DNA of 64,000 nt. It comes from Lepisosteus oculatus. Its lineage: Eukaryota > Chordata > Actinopteri > Semionotiformes > Lepisosteidae. Position 1 is the stretch's first letter, and each line of letters starts with the position of its first letter. The notes under the pieces were generated by a model. It saw only the letters and a list, made by a program, of their open reading frames with translations. It searched no databases and was not told the DNA's origin. A program made the position numbers and the translations under genes. The stretch spans positions 43,212,788 through 43,276,787 of the forward strand of contig NC_090697.1 of the NCBI RefSeq assembly GCF_040954835.1, in the 5' to 3' direction. Positions 1-11,719 of the stretch are shown in pieces.

Positions 1-235
1 GCAGAATAGTATTGAAATTCAAAATGATCAAACTAGAAGTAACCAGGACCATGGTGACCATGTTTAACTGACTATATATATTGTTTTATACTGTACATAG
101 TAGCATTATACTCTTTAATTTTAATTTTAGGGTCTTTTTTTTTCTCAAAAAGGTAATTTCTCCAGGTGGTGGTCGCCAAGTTTCTGATTTGCCAATTATT
201 CACTGAGTTTGTACAGTTCACGTCCACTTTTGCAG

Positions 236-434
236 ATCCCAGAAAAAAAACTGAATTTTGCTAAGGGGGAAAAATTGACACACTTTTTCCACAAGGTGGC
301 TGCAGGAGATCAGGGATCAGCCTGTAGCTGGGAGCCAGAAGCTGTGTCAGCAAAGGGAGAGTGTTGCAGCAGGGAGGTGCCCAAAAGTCCTGGTCATTTA
401 CAGCACAGAGCTGTGCACTGCAGATATTGGCAGC
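236..434 (+). other. Exon-like stretch of unknown gene
   Basis: A pyrimidine tract and TTTTGCAG acceptor (ending at 235) and a GTGAGT donor (435) enclose 199 bp of GC-richer sequence, open in one frame. I recognise no protein. It could be an exon of a non-coding RNA or chance. Confidence 0.2.
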
Positions 435-802
435 GTGAGTAGATGACCTGTGAAGATACAGAATATCAGTCTGGAGGTCCTAATTTTGTATTTTTTGCAT
501 GTTCGACTTTGTTTAGTGGATGGAAGTTAGATTTTTGTCATCAACACTGTAGTGTTTCCAACACCACACACTGCAAATAGTTGCCTGAAGAAAAAACTGT
601 CAACAGCATATACGTCATCACCTTATTATTAATATATATGGAAATGAAACTAGATTAAAAGAGCTTCATCAGAAGCATTACTGGCAGTTTCTTGGACGCT
701 ACTATGAGAAATTCATAAAATTTACAGGACATTTGACAAGTAAATAGACACCCATCTCCTGTAAACCGCACCTGCATTTTTTGGAGACAGGAAAAGCACT
801 GA
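435..802. other. Intergenic, nothing recognised
   Basis: AT-rich unique-looking sequence between the exon-like stretch and the first V-SINE. No gene, RNA or repeat recognised. Confidence 0.5.
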
Positions 803-1150
803 TGGGCACCATGGTGGTGCAGTCGCTAGCATTGCTACCTTGCAGTGCTGGGGCGCAGGGTTCAATTCCTGACCTAGGGTTCTGTCTGCATGGAGTTTGC
901 ATGTTCTCCCATTGTTTGTGTGGGTTTCCTCTGGGTGCTCCAGGTTCCTCCCACAATCCAGAGACATACGGGTAGATTAATTGGCTTCTGGGACAATTTG
1001 CCCTTGTGTACATGCCTGTGTCTGTCTCTGTGTGCCATGTGATGGACTGGTATCTCATCTAGGTTGTACCCTGCCTTTCTCTTGTTGCTTGCTGGTATAG
1101 CCTCCAGCTCTCCCACGACCCTGAATCGGAAGAAGCAGTTAGAAAATGAT
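803..1150 (+). repeat. V-SINE, near full length
   Basis: tRNA-derived head with an A-box-like stretch at about 814-825 and a B box GGTTCAATTCC at 859-869. The conserved central V domain follows (TGGAGTTTGCATGTTCTCCC, then TGGGTTTCCTCTGGGTGCTC) at about 885-967. The tail ends in a GAAGCAGTTAGAAAATG-type LINE-like 3' end. The architecture matches the V-SINE superfamily of fishes, of which zebrafish DANA is a member. Confidence 0.85.
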
Positions 1151-1889
1151 AAAAAGCACTGGTAATGTATAACATTTCAAATTAATTCTGTGCAATGCTG
1201 TTTCTTGACTTATGCAGTTCAGCAATGAGCTGCAATGTGTTGTGGTATATGTTGGAATTTATTTTTTTAATGTATGCAATATGATAGTTTACATTTCTTC
1301 TCTATTATTGGAATAGATCAATATTTAATCTGTGTTCTTGAATGTAGCGGCCTTTTGAGGAAAATGCTTTTTCCACTCTTATACTGTCTGGCCTCAGAAG
1401 AAATACACACAGGGATAGCTAATGGAATATGAATTTACTGAAGTGCTTATATGCAGGATGCTCTCAAACTGTCGTAAATCTCTGCAGGAATTTTACGTCT
1501 TGATCACTCCTTGAAGTGTAGCTGTTTTCAGCCCGGCATGAGCAGATAATGAGTCTTGGCACATTATTGTGCATAGCAAGGCTCATAGAATTAATGTGTT
1601 ACAGGAAGAAATGATTTATATCCCTGAGAGCTGATGAGAATTGCAGTCTCTGTTGGATGGCTGGTGACTGTGATGGCGTATGCGTGTGGTTTCTGTTCCA
1701 GCTGCTCACATACTGTGGATAATCACATACTGTCATTTCAGGAAGACCCCTTAAATCCCCACTCAAACCTGCATCAGGGGGGAATCAATGGAGATGGCAG
1801 ATTAATATAGTCACCTGGGGACTGTTTTGGACTGCAAATTAAAATTTAAGGCAAACTGATTCAGCTTTCAAAAAGGGCAACCATGTCTT
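1151..1889. other. Intergenic, nothing recognised
   Basis: No coding signal, RNA gene or repeat recognised. Confidence 0.45.
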
Positions 1890-2100
1890 GGGGCGGAGCG
1901 GTGGGAATCCTACTCCGTTGGGCCCCTGAGCAAGGCCCTTAACCCCAACTGCTCCAGGGGCGCCGTACAATGGCAGACCCTGCACTCTGACCCCAAGCTT
2001 CTCTCCGTGTCTGTGTGTCTGTGTCTCCTTGGAGAAAAGATGGGGAATGCGAAAAGACGAATTCCTAATGCAAGAAATTGTATAGGGCTAATAAAGAAAC
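1890..2100 (+). repeat. tRNA-derived SINE family B (5' truncated)
   Basis: Shares its body with the copy at 21640-21910: CCTACTCC.TTGGGC, CTCCAGGGGCGC.GTACAATGG, CTTCTCTC, then AATTCCTAATGCAAGAAATT and GGCTAATAAAG at the 3' end. The tRNA-like head seen at 21640 is missing here. Confidence 0.75.
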
Positions 2101-3961
2101 ATTTACATTTACATTTTATTTACATTGTTTTTCTTAAGGAAGCTTATGTTTTCAGGTTGATAATTCGTTGCTGGTCATATTTTACCAGTCTTTTAGTGAA
2201 TCCTTGATTGGCTGTTTTTGGGAATCTCAATCTAAGAAACATGACAAAATGATGAGTATTGTTAAACTATGTCAGAAATTCATTGGTGCTGATCAGTTAT
2301 GAGTTTTAAGCATATTCCATCCTAGAGGACTCTTCACACCCTTTTTTTTAATATCAACTACTCTCCTCAGTACACAGATACAGATTTCCCAATTTTAGAA
2401 ACAAACAGGTTTAAGTTCTCATTTACACCTGTGGCTATAACTTTGCTTAACAAATGATTCTTTTGTGTACGTAATTGTATAAGGTTTTTGTTGGTGATTC
2501 TTTAAATTGGCTGGTGCTGCAGATCAAATTGCCCCCTGGGGACAATAAAGATTCTCTCTCTTCAAATGAGGGTGTGATCTCTAAGAAAAAAATGATTGAT
2601 AAATGCAAAACATTGCAAAACAGGAAGGTGGCCTTCTCATTTGAGGATATCCGTGTACAGTAATTCACAAAACAATAAGGTAGAAATCCCCTAAGCAAGA
2701 TTTGATCAGATGGTTTGTCTTAATTCTCAAGAGGAAACTCATAAAAGATATTCCGCAAAGAAATCTCTTCAAGTTCCTTATGATAACTCCTTGCACTAAG
2801 CAAACAGTGCCATACAATTTCTGTGCAAATTCAAACAGTTCACTCGTTTTCAAGTAGGTATTTTTAAACCAACGTGTATTCTACTCCTAAAGCACTTTAC
2901 TGTTTTGTCCCATTTTAACCCTTCTCACCTTTAAAAAGAGGGGAACTGTGATGGGTTAATTGTCTTTTTAAAACTAATGAAAAAGACGAAACTGAAATTT
3001 AATTTCTTTTGACACAATATGAACATGATGTGTAAAAAGGGTGAAAATAAAATTGCCATGGTTTTTATGAACATCTATACCTGCTGTTTTCAGTTTCTTT
3101 AACCAGCATTTTAGCATTTTAAAATATAAGTGCATCGCATACAATGTTTTGGATGCAATTTTGATTTTTGGAAAATGGTTTATTGTTTATTCACAAAATA
3201 TTTTTCATCATTGTTTTGTAATAACGTTAGCAAGTGAGTAATGAAACCAGAAACCGTGGCCTTGTCCAAAACAGTGGTATTAAACAGCCTGTGTCACATT
3301 TCAAGGAGAATTCCATCAGCAATCCATAAAAATATTGGCTGAATTCCCTGCAAAACAAAGACTGCTGGGAGCCATATAGCTCTCAGGAATTTCAAACAGA
3401 GAGAAGCCATATACTGCAGCAGAAATATGAATCTGCCATTAAAAATTAAAGAGTTTTAATGACATCCAAGTGATCTGATATAGTATTACAGGAAAAGGGT
3501 ATTAGTTACTACAGTAGTAATATAAATAATGTGGCACACAAACGATGCTGCGACCTGATACCCAAGTCATGATCTTAGTAGAATATAATGTTCATGTTTA
3601 GTACAAGGAAAAGCAAAACAAATATATATATATAGTACCCTCCATATTTGATGAAGTAGGAACAGAAAACATCATAGAGAAGAAAGAGTTATGGATTGAA
3701 CAGTGTGTTTCTCTTTAATAAAATGTAATAATGTTGGGGGTCACATTTATACACATCTCTAAGAATTTTTTTAAATAAAATTGAAGAAATAATCTATGCC
3801 AACATTCTGCATTGGGGAAATACAATGGAAACTGCTGGAACAATATAAAGTCCTCTGAAGATTCCGTTTCCTTGGGGAGTCAGTGGATATCCCATACAAG
3901 GCAATGTAGTGGCTCATTGGACCAGAACCTATCCTGTTTTTTTGGTGTGAAGAGAGAGCAT
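2101..3961. other. Intergenic, mostly unique AT-rich DNA
   Basis: Only simple sequence was noticed, for example an (AT)n run at about 3621-3634. An 18-bp phrase near 2316 recurs at about 7304 beside a CR1-like fragment, so part of this stretch may be old repeat. No gene recognised. Confidence 0.45.
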
Positions 3962-4113
3962 ACTGTAACTACCTCGGATTGGATGCCAGTCCATCCCAGG
4001 GTTTATCCCTAGTTGTGCTTGTCTCCATTCATACACCTGGATGGGCTTGAACCTACAGCCCACCAGTTGTGAGTCCAGAGACTTACCAATTACACTACAC
4101 AGCCAGCCCCCAG
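3962..4113 (-). repeat. tRNA-derived SINE fragment
   Basis: On the minus strand a tRNA-like head can be read: A-box-like TAGTGTAATTGGTAAGTC (rc of 4081-4098) and B box GGTTCAAGCCC (rc of 4043-4053). It is followed by a body reading toward 3962. The family is different from the V-SINE and family B SINE. Confidence 0.6.
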
Positions 4114-4624
4114 GGAATATAAGGAAGTAATAAACTAAAACACCCCAGTAGTGGCATGTATCATCATGGTTAAGATCAGATAGCTTCAGGAAGTGGTGTC
4201 ATGAATATTTCTGATTTAAAATTTCAGGAACAAGAGTGGCCTGGTTATTGTCATCCCTCCCAAACCTCAGTGAAGAGCATCCATTACTTAATTATATTTC
4301 AAACTTCAATGATTTGCTTTCAATGGTTGTCGTGTAATGCACGGAGAGGTAAGTGAATAAAGAATCATGAGGCACACAACCAAGCCTGAGTGAGACAAAT
4401 GTGTGAATTAACCTTGATCTGGTGGTGTGTAGGTGCTTGGAGGGGTAGAGTCAATGAGGAGGAGACTTTGTGAAGGAATATGGAATGTGGCATAAATATC
4501 CCTTCTCATTAGAGAATTTAAAAGCCCAGTTTTGCAAATGTTCTTTCAGAAAGATACAGATACAGTATATGACATATTGTTAAAGCTTTACGTGACTTAG
4601 AAGTGTCTCTTAGATTTTAGATAA

Positions 4625-4700
4625 GACACTGGGAAGAGTAAACACTTCAAACTTCAAAGGCAAGGGGATGTTTGCTGAGGTCTGGGGAGGGGGGGGGGTC
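4625..4700. repeat. Dispersed repeat piece shared with 24535-24595
   Basis: GTAAACACTTCAAACTTCAA..GGGGATGTTTGCTGAG recurs with point differences at about 24550-24592. It ends here in a run of 10 G (4689-4698). Family unknown. Confidence 0.5.
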
Positions 4701-4939
4701 CCTTGAGCAGAAACAATTGTAAAGTTTATCTTTGTATACCTAGGTAAGTTGTGGGTTAACGATTGCAAAGGAGCAGGACAGAATCAGACAATATTAGATC
4801 ACATTAAGAGCACAGAGAAAAGGAAGAGACAAAAATAGCAGGCAACAAAGAGGAAAGTCCAGAGGAGTTGGGACTTGAAGCTTGCACCAGGCAAGAGCCT
4901 CTACTTCATGATCATCCAAACCTAACTAGAGCTAAGTAT

Positions 4940-5460
4940 TTGAACCTTGTTAGAGAGAGCGTGCTGTTCTGTGTTTTTAGGGAACCTGGATTTCCTGGTA
5001 CCTCAGTTAGAAATGTCTTTCCTGCTTAGGGTGCATTTTTATGGATTGGGATATAAGCTCCCATTTATTTTGTTGCATCCGGGGTGCAGAGAGAGAGAGA
5101 GATTTAACTGCAGGTTGCTTTGTAGTTAGTTAGAAGGCAGGTGTCTCTTATGTGGCCTCTGGGGGCATATTAAGAGTTTAAAGCTTAGTTGCAGTCTTGT
5201 TTTTCTCTGGGTGACCAGAATGTTAGGCCTTTGAAATGCCTTGTTTGAAAATACTGTAAAAAGAGTAACTTGTGTGTTATATGTTCTGTTGTATGTAGTG
5301 TATGTAGTATGCTGTGTCCTGTCATTGTAATAAATATTTGTTTTAGCCAAGTATGCCTGAATTATTCCTCCTCTCAACAAAGCTGTGCCATAGAATAAAG
5401 AATTAATGTGCCTCCAATGATACCAACCGCTGGGGTATATTGCTAGAATATCACTTACAA
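4940..5460 (+). repeat. Possible solo LTR-like remnant
   Basis: The stretch has a TATAAG motif near 5051, AATAAA-type signals at about 5330 and 5393, and ends near TTACA followed by GTGGGGGGTT at 5455-5470. It resembles an LTR end with adjoining leader, but no matching second LTR, coding frame or target duplication was found. Long terminal repeats of several element classes, or plain unique DNA, remain possible. Confidence 0.2.
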
Positions 5461-5550
5461 GTGGGGGGTTATAAATAATTATTTTACTTATTTACTGAAC
5501 CGCTCGGTCAATTCCTGATTTTTACCAGTTTGGTAACCCCCCATTTGTAA
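5455..5550. repeat. Inverted repeat with 17-bp arms
   Basis: TTACAAGTGGGGGGTTA (5455-5471) faces TAACCCCCCATTTGTAA (5534-5550), differing at one position; weaker pairing continues outward for several bases. The spacer is about 62 bp and AT-rich. Confidence 0.75.
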
Positions 5551-5559
5551 CAATATCTT

Positions 5560-7099
5560 ATATTTGAGGCAAATATTACTGTGGCTGATGATGGTTTCTC
5601 ACAGCCATGAAATTCAGTGTATCTATTATGTGCAATACTATTTCACAATTGCCTTTTCAAATAGCATGTTGTCATATGAAAATTCAAATAAATTGGAAAA
5701 ACCTTGTTTCACCTATTGTCACCTTTCCCTTTTAAACCAAAGTCCAGAAAATCTCTGTGCACATATTAATAATAAAAAAGAATATATGATATGTAATTCC
5801 CACTTTGGGGGACATTGGAACAATGCTTGTCTTAGGAATTGTGAAAAGTTAATATATGAATATGAAATCACAGAAACAAGTAAATTCATTTACTAAGATT
5901 TCTGTTTTTCAAGGGAGACTGTATATGAGCTAAAAGTAATAGAAAATGGGATGCTTTTTACTGCTCTTAATTTAACGATTTTTCTGTTCTTTCTGCTTGA
6001 ATTGGTATCTGTGTGGTTTCTGTAGACAAAAGTGGTTTCTGAACAGCTACCTCCAGGCTGAACAGGAAGAAGTGAGACAGAGTTATTTTTTTAGTAATTT
6101 CTTCGTGTCCAGATGGCTGTCTTTCTGGCTTTTCTCTAGAAATTTGTCCTATGAATTATATAACTGTCTTCCTGTCCAGGACTGTAAGATTGATAAAGCT
6201 TTTAAAACCAGAGTGAGGTCAATGACAATACATTATTGTATACGTCTCCTTAGTAAAAATCAATACACAGGTGTACCTCATGGTTTTACATTTATATTGA
6301 TTGAAAGACTGGCTTCCAAATCTCATTTTCTGATTAGCGCACAGGCTTTATAGTGTCAGTGGGGCAAAGTCATTTCATTCCGATTGTTTCTCATTCACTG
6401 TGTTCTGGGTGGTGTTCATTATGTTTTCATTATTATCTGCAGTTTACTTTGATTGCTAGTACAGTAAATCCTGAGTGACAGTCTCTATTGGAACTGATAT
6501 TTAAACATGTTCCTCTTCAGGCTATTATCAAATCAGAAGTTTTTTCTTTATATAGTAGTAAAATTCTGACATTATGCCGCTAGCTAAATGTAAATTCTGT
6601 AAACTGAATTATGTGCGTTTGAGTTTATAATAACCATTAAAAAATAACAAAACAGTTTTTTTTAGAACATTGTACTGTATAGTTTGTGATTCGATTAAGA
6701 GCTTCTCTGACTCTGGCTCTCTGTACTCTGTGTGGGTGAATGAGAATGGCTCAGTAGCCCAGCTTGGTTTCTACACAAGTTGTCAAGTTCCTGCCAACAT
6801 GTCATCAGTTTAGGGCTCAGAGGGCTACACATAAGAAAGGGTGTGTTTCACACAACGCCCTTAGAAGTATTCTGTCTTTCGTTAACATGCTAAATGACTC
6901 AGAAGCACCAGGAGACATTAATAATTTCCTAGGCTTTAATGGCTTCTTTAGACATCACTCTCAGGGACATTTCCAAAACCAATGTCACTCAGTTCTGTCC
7001 CTTGGGTGTAGAGATGCACAGTCATTTTGAAATATTGTTGCATATAGAGTTATTTTCACCTACCATGGAATTATCTGCAGGGGAGTTGGGGTAGTAGAG
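5560..7099. other. Intergenic, nothing recognised
   Basis: AT-rich unique-looking DNA. Open frames of 88-118 codons occur here but show no domain, splice context or recognisable protein. Confidence 0.45.
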
Positions 7100-7305
7100 A
7101 AGCTCTTTAAGAACATCAGACAGCCTACAAACAAGAGGAGGCCATTTGGCCCATCAGGACCATATAGTTCTTAGTAACCAATTGATCCAAGGATTTCATC
7201 CAGCCGTGTCCTGAAAGACACACTTTCAATAAGTCTGTGCCATTCTCCTACAACTCTTTGTTTAAAGAAGGTCCCTCTGCTCTCTGTTTTAATTATTCCA
7301 TCCTA
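7100..7305 (-). repeat. CR1-like LINE fragment
   Basis: Contains AGAGGAGGCCATTTGGCCCA and ATTGATCCAAGGAT, the latter also in the CR1-like copy at 57.7 kb. The neighbouring text AAAGAAGGTCCCTCTGCTC matches the antisense style of CR1 3' regions. Assigned by resemblance to the better copy at 24.0 kb. Confidence 0.45.
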
Positions 7306-7336
7306 GAGGACTAGAACCACTAGAACTAGATCCTAG

Positions 7337-7358
7337 AACCACTATTCTAATAGTGGTT
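7337..7358. repeat. Perfect 22-bp palindrome
   Basis: AACCACTATT and AATAGTGGTT are perfect 10-bp arms around a CT centre. It lies just after the CR1-like fragment, within a short internally repetitive stretch. Confidence 0.7.
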
Positions 7359-8205
7359 ATTAAAACACAAAAACATTAATAGCATAATGTAACGCACACA
7401 TCTCTTCTGCTAAATCATTCTAAAGAGAATTTAAGAATGTTAGAATGAACCAACCAAATATTTTGTACATTTTTCATGCTGGCATTACATGATGAATTGT
7501 CAGTTGTAAAATGTGCTAACATGAAAGTTAAATTTCCTCCATTATAAAGAATAGCAAATTAGTGAAGGTGACAAACTGTTAAGAAAATGTTAATATATAT
7601 GATATGAAATTCATGAAGGTAATGAATCTTTGATGAAATATGTGATGGTGATGAATTATTGTATAAATGAATTACCTGCTGTAGGAAAATATAAAAACTG
7701 ATACATTTATATTATATTAAATATACTCTGTAACCTTAATTAATTTTTGTTCTCCAAATTAAGCCTTACATTTAGGAAATGTCAGACACTCTGATGTCAC
7801 CAGATGGGAGACATCGAAAACACTCCTTTGGAAAAAACGCAGACTTCAGGGTCCAACAAACTTTGAATTACGTTTCCACTGTAAGTCATGTAGGTATCTA
7901 TAAAATCCGAAAAACAAAAAAGTACGATCTGATAATGTGAAAGGCAAGAGTTTTCAAAGTAACTGTTTTAGCATGTTTCCTACAATGGCTTTTTTTTGTC
8001 AAACTATGTTTTACTGTATATCCATACATCTAATATTTTCTTTGGATGGTCATATAGTTACACTTTTAAATACCTTTGACCTCTTTATACCTGGGCAGAT
8101 AAAGTTTTTGGTAACAGTGAAGTAAAGGAATTAACACCACTTCATCCACCCACGATAGAAATACATTCCCTATCATTGTGCAATGAGCTCCTGATTTCAG
8201 AAAAA

Positions 8206-8316
8206 ATAAATAATAATAATTGCTTACACTTATATAGCTCTTTTCTGGACACTCCACTCAAAGCGCTTTACAGGTAATGGGGACTCCCCTCCACCATCAC
8301 CAATGTGCAGCATTGG
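8206..8316 (-). repeat. 5S-derived SINE, 3' tail fragment
   Basis: Reverse complement of the tail of the full copy at 62.0-62.5 kb: AATAATAATAATTGCTTACACTTATATAG, TTTTCTGGACACTCCACTCA, AAGCGCTTTACAGGTAATGG, CCAATGTGCAGC. Confidence 0.85.
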
Positions 8317-8329
8317 ATGTTGTTATATA

Positions 8330-10400
8330 AAAACAATATGTGTCTTGTAAAGCAACCTTTTCATGCCTTTCTTTTCTGATATCTGATCGGAAGAGGCTGT
8401 TTGACTGCATTCGTGAGGATTACTGCACATATATTGTAATGAAATGGGGGAAAAGTGCTAACAAACTTTGGAGGAAATCTATTCTTCTTCAGGATTGCTA
8501 TGGATAAAAGATGTCATTGTGTCACATGTTGTTTTGTGGGTAAGCCACTATACACCAGCTATTGCACACTTCTGGACAGAACATGACATTTATCCTAGAT
8601 GATTGGAGGTCTCATTCTGCTGCAGCCTTCATCTCATAGTCTTCACCAGATTCCAGAAGGGTCATCTTCTTCTGCATGTTTTGTCATTGAGGGCTTGATT
8701 TCCAGAGGCTTTTTTGCTGAGGATGTGGGATGCAGGAATCCTAACAGGCCATCATGGTAAACAGACTCTGGGACTGAAGGAGTCCTTCAATAATTCACCC
8801 TGTCGTTGTTGACTCAATTTAATTCATTGCTCAGGTTCCACAGCAAGGACAAGAAAGTGCACTTGGGAACCCTGCAGAGACTACAGCACTTCAGCGGTTG
8901 CCATGGAAACTAAGATGAATAATTAAGGCCACAGAAAATTCTTGATTCTGTTTTAAAAGGTTTATGTATCTAATTTTCTTGTCAGATGTCCACTCAGTTC
9001 TTTTAGAATATTTTGTTTTATTTCTTTGAAGATCAGCATGTCTGTGTCACAGAAGATCTTAATATAAATTGAGGAAGAAAAAGAAAAATACTAACAACAT
9101 TACTGTGAAGGCAGTGAAGGTACATCTACAGTATGTATCCCTGTTATAAATGACTTACGTATGCAGTCAAATGAAGAACAAAGTATTATAGAACTTACCA
9201 GTTTTAATTGACTGAGCAATTGTATTTTAATAATAAATGTGTACTGTATATTGAGCAAAAATAATATATTTATGTAAAAAGTAGCATGGAAAATAGAAGA
9301 AAATAGATTAAATGGTATTTAATTTGGTCATTGTCTCTTGAAAAGAATTGTGTATACAAATGATCACAGACAGAGGAATTGTTTTTTCTTCATTTTATTA
9401 ACAATTGAATGTTTCCTTAAACATATGCTTTTGTTTCTTTAAGAATTATTTTCATTATTTTCTTCTAAAAACAATTAACACCATGAGGGTTGATATGTCT
9501 CCAAACACATCACTAACTAGCCCTATGTAAGAAAATGGAAATATACATCACCAATAATCTAATTCACTAATTGTCACCTAGTTTTTCTATTTACAGATGA
9601 TAGAGACTTTTGGCAGCCTGTAGTGGCAGGTTGGTCGCAATTAAAGTTCCCTTCCAAGACCAGCCTGTCAACCAAACAAGCTCACACTGCATGCCTCACA
9701 TTCCCCTCACAAGGGAATTGGAAGCAAATTGAGGTCATTGACCTCTCACTGATAGCACTGTCCTACTGAAGCACGCCCAACCTTGTCAGCACTCGGCAGT
9801 TGTGCTTCATCACTCAAGAGCCTCACATTTTTACTATTAATCAGCACAAAAGTGTATATGTACAGTATATTCACCATTATATAAGGGTTTCTCAAGTCCC
9901 ACAGCAGAAAGACAACAGAAACGAAACTCCTCCTGAAACTAGGTTCACACCTTCCCCCTTCTCTCAATAACAGACTTGTTTTTGTGTAAACTTCTCCATT
10001 CTCATGCAGGTTTTGACTTCACATCTTTCTCCACCCCTCTCCACTTTGCACTTCCTGAGTGGCCTCTCTGCCTCTCCCCTCTCCCTCCTCCTCCACTTTT
10101 CCAGATTTTGTTCTCCTGTGCTATTTAATGTTTGCTGTCTTTCTCACAGCTCACACGTTTCAGGATCTAAAGGATACTTTTTTGTTTTTAGCTATTTTAT
10201 ACATTATATCTCAGACTGTTGGGCTTGTCATGCCTGTGGCACACTGCCATGGAACATTTCTCTCTCACATTGTGGCTGATCTAGTCACTTCTACAGCTAC
10301 TGTAGGATTTCAGGATAACAAAGGGTCTGGTCTACTGTAGTCTTTTTAATACTTTCTTCCCATGTGTAAATTAGCTCAGGTGTAACTGATCACCTTCAAA
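8330..10400. other. Intergenic; pyrimidine-rich tract at 10,000-10,150
   Basis: Apart from the X-box at 8.9 kb, only a C/T-rich tract (about 10,010-10,110) stands out. It gives overlapping low-complexity open frames that I do not count as genes. Confidence 0.45.
8897..8910. promoter_or_regulatory. Isolated consensus X-box (RFX motif)
   Basis: GTTGCCATGGAAAC is an exact X-box of the type bound by RFX proteins. No gene or exon is recognised near it. Confidence 0.45.
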
Positions 10401-10419
10401 ATCACACAACAAGTTAATT

Positions 10420-11610
10420 GGCCATCACCTGTGTTAAATATAAGTGATTTGGTAGTCATGTGATTTCAGGATAAATTCTACCATTAATCTAGGTTCTCTT
10501 TGCTGGGTGGTGCATTTCAAATCAAAGACCTAACCATGAGAACTGAATAGCTTTCAAAAGAACTCTGGGCCAAAGCCGTGAAGAGGCACAGATCAGGTGA
10601 TGGGTATAAAACATTTCAAAGGCCTTGAATTCCCCGGAACATTGTCAAAATGGTTATTAAAAGGGGGGAGCTGTATGACACCACTAAGATCCTGCCTAGA
10701 TCATGCCTTCAAACTGCATAACCTAGCAAGAAAACAGAAAGAGGCTACCAAGAAGCCAATGGCAACTTTAGAAGAGCTGCAGGCTTAATGGCCAAGACTG
10801 GTCAAAGTGTACCTATGAAAACAATACCCCAAGCACTTGCACAATAGCACTGCATCATTTGGCTTGTACAGTATGGTAGGATGGCAAGAAGGAAGTAATT
10901 ACTCAACAACACAGCAACAAATCATTTTAAGTGGTGCTGAAAACATGTGACAAAAAGTTTGTACTAATACAAACTAATATGGAACTTTTTGGTCTAAATA
11001 CAAAGTTCAATGTTTAATGCAAATCCAACACAGCACATTACCAAAGAACACTTACCCTACTATGAAGCATATTGGTGGCAGTATCATGTTATGGGGATTG
11101 GTTTCTTATCAGCATAAAATGTGGCACTTGTCAGGATAAGGGAAAAATGTATGGAACAAAATACAGTAAAGAACTTGAGGAAAACATTTACCCTCTACAA
11201 GAAAGCTAAGCCTGGTATGGAAGTTCACCTTTCAGAGAATGACACCAACCCAAAGGACAAAGACAAACCTACACTGAAGCTAATGAACAAAAAAAGACAA
11301 ATGTCTTTGAGGGGTCCAGAGCCCTGACTTAAATTCATTTGTGGCCTGATTTGAAGATTGCTATCAGCGCTTTCCAAGAATCTCGACTGAGCTTGGACAG
11401 TTTTGTAAAGAAGAACAGTCAAATACTGCCAAATCTAGGTGTGCAAAGCTAGACGTACCCCCAACATACTCATTATCGGTTATTGTCACCAATTCAAAGC
11501 TGCTTCCATTAAGTATTAACTCTGGGTAGTGGAGACTTTTCCAAATGTGATATTTCAGTTTTGTATTTTTAATATATACAGTATACATACATTTTTCACC
11601 GTAAAAGTGT
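10420..11610 (+). mobile_element. Decayed Tc1-like DNA transposon (fossil)
   Basis: Plus-strand sequence follows a Tc1-like transposase gene in order. CACCACTAAGATCCTGCCTAG, AGGCTACCAAGAAGCCAATG and AAGACTGGTCAAAGTGTACC come from the DNA-binding part. GGTGGCAGTATCATGTTATG lies before the second catalytic Asp, AGTTCACCTTTCAG near it, and GTGTGCAAAGCTAGACG close to the C-terminus. The frame is broken many times and short open frames (10597-10788, 11121-11327) are its remains. Ends are approximate; clear terminal inverted repeats were not located. Confidence 0.85.
10597..11520 (+). pseudogene. Tc1-like transposase remnant
   Basis: Translated pieces in shifting frames match the Tc1 transposase order: helix-turn-helix region near 10597-10790, then the region equivalent to the QQDN and SPDLN motifs at about 11230-11340. 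Many frameshifts and stops; catalytic residues are not intact. Confidence 0.75.
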
Positions 11611-11719
11611 GGACTGTGCTGTGTAGATAAGATGAAAAAAAGTCCTCAATTAAATGCATGAAACTCTGAGGCACTGACACAACAAAATGTGAAAGTTCTA
11701 GGGGACATCCACTATAGGC

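Noticed and set aside
702..1116. Four overlapping frames on both strands
   Set aside because: They lie across a V-SINE and have no coding meaning.
5997..6353. 118-codon open frame
   Set aside because: No domain, no splice signals in keeping with an exon, unremarkable composition.
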